From the NCBI GenBank assembly GCA_039819885.1, contig JBCBRD010000054.1, forward strand, positions 1-17,411: a stretch of 17,411 nucleotides of DNA, in the 5' to 3' direction. Under the pieces are notes generated by a model. It was not told the DNA's origin. It made no database searches and worked only from the letters and a program-made list of their open reading frames with translations. Positions 14,357 through 17,411 of the stretch are shown one piece after another. The translations under genes and the position numbers were made by a program. Source of the DNA: JBCBRD01 sp039819885. GTDB taxonomy: Bacteria; Pseudomonadota; Alphaproteobacteria; Rhizobiales; Hyphomicrobiaceae. The stretch's first letter is position 1. Every line of letters begins with the position of its first letter.

Positions 14357-14740
14357 ATGCTAAGACGATTCGAACGCCTGTTTTCAGTGGTACTGGGTCT
14401 TCATGCCCTTGGTGGAGCTGCCGTTGCGCAAGTTCCCGTTGATGCGGCGAGTGATCGACGTGTGGGTGATTACGTGTTCTTCAAGGCGTTTGGTGAGCCG
14501 AAGTTGCCGTTCGACGATCTTGAAGACGTCTCTGCCGTGCGGGCCAAGAGCGACGACTATTTCCGCTCTGAGCTTGCGACATGTGAGATCGAGAGGTCGA
14601 CCTGCAATCCCGATACCGTCTATGAGCTTGCCGACAGGTTCTGTGAAGCCCTGGAGTTTCATGAGGCTGCAACGTGGCGCGTTAGCAAGGATGATGATGA
14701 GCTCACGTTGCACTGGGTTGTGTGCGGCCTGAAGAAGTGA
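14357..14740 (+). CDS. Small secreted protein with four cysteines, function unknown
   Basis: The ATG at 14357 has a strong GGAGGAGG site 6 bases upstream. The 127-aa product begins with a signal peptide (MLRRFERLF, then a hydrophobic core ending GGAAVA, cleavage before QVPVDA), so it is probably periplasmic. The mature domain of about 100 residues has four Cys (in ATCEIERSTC, DRFCEAL and WVVCGLKK), likely two disulfides. I do not recognise the family. A TTGACA (14299-14304) lies upstream but has no good -10 at normal spacing. Confidence 0.82.
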   Translation: MLRRFERLFSVVLGLHALGGAAVAQVPVDAASDRRVGDYVFFKAFGEPKLPFDDLEDVSAVRAKSDDYFRSELATCEIERSTCNPDTVYELADRFCEALEFHEAATWRVSKDDDELTLHWVVCGLKK

Positions 14741-14798
14741 ACGGTTGGCGTTTCACTTCTCCAGATAGCGTTGGGCAGAATTGGAGATAGCGCCTTGA

Positions 14799-14925
14799 AG
14801 CGCATTCACTTTAGACCGAATTAGCGGGCGCGCTTTGAGTTTATTTTTTGGATCATGTTCTTGTCACGAATGTTGCTCGCCTTCGGCAAGACAAACCGCG
14901 TCCACTCTCGCGGAACATGATCTAG
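14799..14925. repeat. Cluster of short interspersed repeat units past the PMM/PGM stop
   Basis: The full unit (14897-14925) matches the one at 16640-16668 in 25 of 29 bases and carries the core GGAACATGATCTAG. An inverted core, GATCATGTTC (14851-14860), pairs with GAACATGATC (14913-14922) to make a 10-bp stem extendable by weak pairs. A partial unit, AGCGCATTCACTTTAGACCG (14799-14818), resembles the left part of the copy at 16640. The stop codon of the PMM/PGM gene lies inside the core. The rest of the 14741-14921 gap shows no gene. Confidence 0.7.
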
Positions 14926-16421
14926 AGTTTCTGGTTGAAGGCGCCGACTTCAGGGTGTTTGGCCAATTGCTTTTCGATGTCGGCAAAGATGGCAGCGCGA
15001 TTGTCTTCAGACGTGGGGCTTTCCACGACAATGACGAGTTCGGGCTTATTTGATGAGGCACGTACCAAGCCCCAGGTGCCGTCTTCGAGAACCACGCGAA
15101 CACCGTTGACGGTGATGAGTTCTTTGATCTTCAAGCCGCCGATCGATGCGCCGTTTTTGGCCTCCTCTTCATAGTGGGCGACGATCTGATCGACGACGCC
15201 GTATTTTAAGGTGTCACCGCATTTCGGCGACATGGTCGGGGACTGGAACGTCATTGGAAGCGCGTTCTTTAAGTCTTCCATGGACTTGTCGGGGTTCCGG
15301 TCCAGCATGTCGCAAACGGCGAGTGCTGCAACGATGCCGTCGTCGTAACCGCGGCCCAGCGGTGTGTTAAAGAAGAAGTGGCCGGATTTTTCGAAGCCGA
15401 CCAACATCTTGTTTTCATGCGAGAAACGCTTGATGTATGAGTGGCCGGTTTTGTAATACGTCGTGTGGGCTCCATTCGCCAGTAGCACGGGGTCTGTCAT
15501 AAACAAGCCGGTGGATTTGACGTCGACCACGAACTTCGCATTTGGATGCAACGCTGAAATATCACGCGCGAGCATGACGCCCACTTTGTCTGCGAAGATC
15601 TCATCGCCGGTATTGTCGACGACCCCGCAACGGTCACCATCGCCATCGAAGGCGAGGCCGACATCGGCGCCAACTTCTTTCACTTTGTCAGCCACCGCAT
15701 GAAGCATTTTCATGTCTTCGGGGTTCGGGTTGTGGGCTGGGAATGAGTGATCGAGGTCTGCGTTGAGTGCGACGACTTCGCAACCAACCGCTTCTAGGAC
15801 CTTCGGCGCGAACGCACCTGCTGTTCCGTTTCCGCAGGCAGCGACCACTTTCAGCTTGCGTTTCAGCTTTGGGCGGTCCGACAGCATGGAAATGTATTTG
15901 TCCATCATGTCTGGCACAAAGACGTACCGTCCGCCATCAGCGGCTTCATAGTCGCCGTTGAGGACAATCTCCTTGAGTTCGGACATTTCATCCGGCCCAA
16001 ATGTCAAAGGTCGGTTCATGCCCATCTTTATGCCAGTCCAGCCGTTGTCGTTGTGGCTAGCCGTGACCATGGCGACGCCCTCTACGTCGAGCGCGAACTG
16101 TGCGTAGTAGGCCATCGGTGAGAGGGCTAGACCGATGTCATGGACTTCCATGCCGCCCGCCAACAGGCCGTTGATGAGAGCCTGTTTCACGCTGGCTGAA
16201 TACCACCGGTAATCGTGCCCAACGACGATGCGTTTTTTGACACCGCGACGGCCAAACAAGGTCGCCATGCCGAGGCCGACCGCCTGTAGGCCCATCAGGT
16301 TGATTTCTTCGGGGAACAGCCAGCGCGCATCGTATTCACGAAATCCGGTGGGCTTCACGAGGGGGAGGCGTTCGAAGTCTTCGGTGTTTGGTACTAAGTC
16401 AGCGCGCGGCTTGGGCAGCAT
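14922..16421 (-). CDS. Phosphomannomutase/phosphoglucomutase
   Basis: The 499-aa enzyme interconverts hexose 1- and 6-phosphates for surface polysaccharide and nucleotide-sugar synthesis. Family motifs are the phosphoserine loop TASHNDNGWTGIKMG, the magnesium loop DGDGDRCGV, the sugar-specificity loop GFEKSGHFFF, and a C-terminal phosphate-binding region (VRASSNKPELVIVVES). Length fits the bacterial PMM/PGM (AlgC/ManB) group. ATG 16421 is chosen since GAGGAG lies 7-8 bases upstream; the frame is open further up but without support. The TAG stop lies in a repeat copy. The protease gene 244 bases upstream on the same strand is separated by a hairpin and another repeat, so joint transcription is uncertain. 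Confidence 0.95.
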   Translation of the reverse strand: MLPKPRADLVPNTEDFERLPLVKPTGFREYDARWLFPEEINLMGLQAVGLGMATLFGRRGVKKRIVVGHDYRWYSASVKQALINGLLAGGMEVHDIGLALSPMAYYAQFALDVEGVAMVTASHNDNGWTGIKMGMNRPLTFGPDEMSELKEIVLNGDYEAADGGRYVFVPDMMDKYISMLSDRPKLKRKLKVVAACGNGTAGAFAPKVLEAVGCEVVALNADLDHSFPAHNPNPEDMKMLHAVADKVKEVGADVGLAFDGDGDRCGVVDNTGDEIFADKVGVMLARDISALHPNAKFVVDVKSTGLFMTDPVLLANGAHTTYYKTGHSYIKRFSHENKMLVGFEKSGHFFFNTPLGRGYDDGIVAALAVCDMLDRNPDKSMEDLKNALPMTFQSPTMSPKCGDTLKYGVVDQIVAHYEEEAKNGASIGGLKIKELITVNGVRVVLEDGTWGLVRASSNKPELVIVVESPTSEDNRAAIFADIEKQLAKHPEVGAFNQKL

Positions 16422-16604
16422 CGTGCGGCTCCTCGTTGAAGGTTGTGGCCTTGGGTTCCCTGTTGCCATAGGCGTTACGCGATTGTCCGCGCCAGGGCAA
16501 TTGCCTGTGCGCCGCACAGTCGTAAGTGCGTTAAGTTGTTGGGTTAATCTGTGGGCGGAAAGGGTTCGTGATCAACGCGTTACGTTCTGCGTGGAGTTGT
16601 GTTT

Positions 16605-16629
16605 CCCAACCGGTGATTTTGCGGTTGGG
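16605..16629 (-). terminator. Hairpin after the protease gene, weak terminator candidate
   Basis: CCCAACCG and CGGTTGGG make a perfect 8-bp stem with a 9-base loop, about 35-60 bases past the protease stop. No T-run follows on either strand, so termination is doubtful. The rest of the 16422-16639 gap contains a CTGTGC-GCC-GCACAG dyad (16505-16519) and nothing else I can name. Confidence 0.4.
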
Positions 16630-16639
16630 ACGCTCAAAG

Positions 16640-16668
16640 CGCGTTCACTTTTGAGGAACATGATCTAG
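16640..16668 (-). repeat. Short interspersed repeat at the protease stop codon
   Basis: This 29-bp copy differs at four positions from the one at 14897-14925 and shares the core GGAACATGATCTAG. The TAG stop of the protease gene is the complement of the CTA in this core, the same arrangement as at the PMM/PGM stop. Confidence 0.7.
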
Positions 16669-17363
16669 TTTTGCAAAATGAGTTTGCCACCGCTCATTTC
16701 GAAGCGCTGGAGTTTGCTCAAAAAACTCATGCCCAAAAGGGTGATATGCAACCGACCAGGTTCGGCAACGCTTGCCTGGACATTGCGGACTGTAATCCCG
16801 CCTAAGTCGACTTTATCGATCATCACTCGGGCAGATTTTGCAATCCCGTTTGCTGTTCGGCTGCGCCATTTAAAATCGCTTGGGCGCACGAAGATGCCTG
16901 CCGCGCGGGCATCGTCATAGCTCATAGCAACCAAAGTGGCGCCGGTGTCGACGACAACTTCGATTTCACGGCCGTTGAGGCGAACAGGTGTGTAGAAGTG
17001 TCCTCCGCGGTCGGCTGTCAACGCGACCGTTGGGCCGCGTGAAACCGATGATTGCTGAAGATAGTTTCTGTCATTGTCTAAACCTTCAGCGCCGCTTCTG
17101 GCGGGAGGGAGCCCGTTGGCTCTGTTGTCGCGATTGGTTCTTTGGATCCAATTGCCGTTGGTGGCCGCGTCTGGACTCGCAGTACGCGCTCGCACAGAAC
17201 TGTCATTAGATGGGTCAGATTTCGAGGTGGCTTGTTCAATGCCGGCGATGTCTGCGAATCCTGCCTTTAGGCTTTCGAAGTTTGCTACAAACAAACCGAA
17301 GATAACCGCAAGTCCGGTCCACTTGATGATCTCTGTCAGTAGATTTTGCAGACCTGACAACAC
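16665..17363 (-). CDS. Retropepsin-like clan AA aspartic protease, membrane-anchored; 5' end uncertain
   Basis: An N-terminal transmembrane helix (about residues 13-28, IKWTGLAVIFGLFVAN) is followed by a low-complexity polar linker (45-110) and a retropepsin-like domain (115-232). The catalytic motif is VVVDTGATLVAMS (Asp139), with ITLLGMSFL near the C-terminus, as in the TIGR02281-type proteobacterial family. A single-domain enzyme of this kind acts as a dimer, here probably on the periplasmic side. The GTG at 17363 is the first start seen, but it lacks a clear ribosome site and the frame stays open to the window edge, so the true start may lie outside. The TAG stop falls within a repeat. 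Its substrate is unknown. Confidence 0.88.
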   Translation of the reverse strand: MLSGLQNLLTEIIKWTGLAVIFGLFVANFESLKAGFADIAGIEQATSKSDPSNDSSVRARTASPDAATNGNWIQRTNRDNRANGLPPARSGAEGLDNDRNYLQQSSVSRGPTVALTADRGGHFYTPVRLNGREIEVVVDTGATLVAMSYDDARAAGIFVRPSDFKWRSRTANGIAKSARVMIDKVDLGGITVRNVQASVAEPGRLHITLLGMSFLSKLQRFEMSGGKLILQN

Positions 17364-17411
17364 TGCCTGACGGAGTATGAAAGCCGACGGGAGATGTTGT
17401 GTGTCGTCAGG

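Noticed and set aside
16505..16521. GCCGCACAGTC, also present in the terminator arm at 13807-13817, as a repeat family
   Set aside because: An 11-base match with different surroundings; the copy here is a short CTGTGC/GCACAG dyad and two copies are not enough to call a family.

Overview
The window looks like chromosomal DNA of an alphaproteobacterium. This is an inference from protein character (DusA, TauE/SafE transporter, phosphomannomutase/phosphoglucomutase, retropepsin-like protease with an N-terminal membrane helix) and from a FixK/FNR-type box. The order cannot be fixed from the sequence alone. No rRNA, tRNA, CRISPR array or transposase was seen.

Region 1 (1-6482, all minus strand) is a [NiFe]-hydrogenase locus. 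In the direction of transcription it has a HupR/HoxA-type sigma-54 activator, a 77-aa zinc-ribbon protein, then a regulatory gap with a near-perfect -24/-12 promoter, a one-mismatch IHF site and an upstream palindrome. The structural operon follows: small subunit, large subunit, two tandem paralogous tetra-cysteine proteins (128 and 110 aa), the maturation protease, a 106-aa protein coupled to it by ATGA overlap, and the start of another gene running off the left edge. The small subunit has no Tat signal and carries the CSGN motif; it lacks the second proximal-cluster Cys and the distal-cluster His. That pattern fits the cytosolic group 2a/Huc-like, oxygen-tolerant uptake enzymes. A TTGAT-N4-GTCAA box ahead of the activator suggests oxygen-linked control of the regulator, which in turn would drive the sigma-54 operon.

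Region 2 (6626-8351, minus) is decayed. It holds a cytochrome P450 pseudogene with an in-frame stop and a frameshift, preceded by a short, truncated, internally deleted remnant of a fatty acyl-AMP ligase. The two look like the relic of a small lipid or secondary-metabolite operon.

Region 3 (8435-10808, plus) is a two-component system, kinase first, with a 23-bp-period direct repeat upstream as a possible operator. The kinase has an unrecognised periplasmic domain of about 235 residues.

Region 4 (10954-17411) is mostly housekeeping or hypothetical: a secreted Sel1-repeat protein (minus), dusA overlapped by a TauE/SafE transporter (plus, followed by a strong terminator), a small glycine-rich protein (minus), a small secreted Cys-containing protein (plus), PMM/PGM (minus) and a retropepsin-like protease (minus). 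The last two genes both terminate inside copies of the same short interspersed repeat, which supplies their TAG stop codons.
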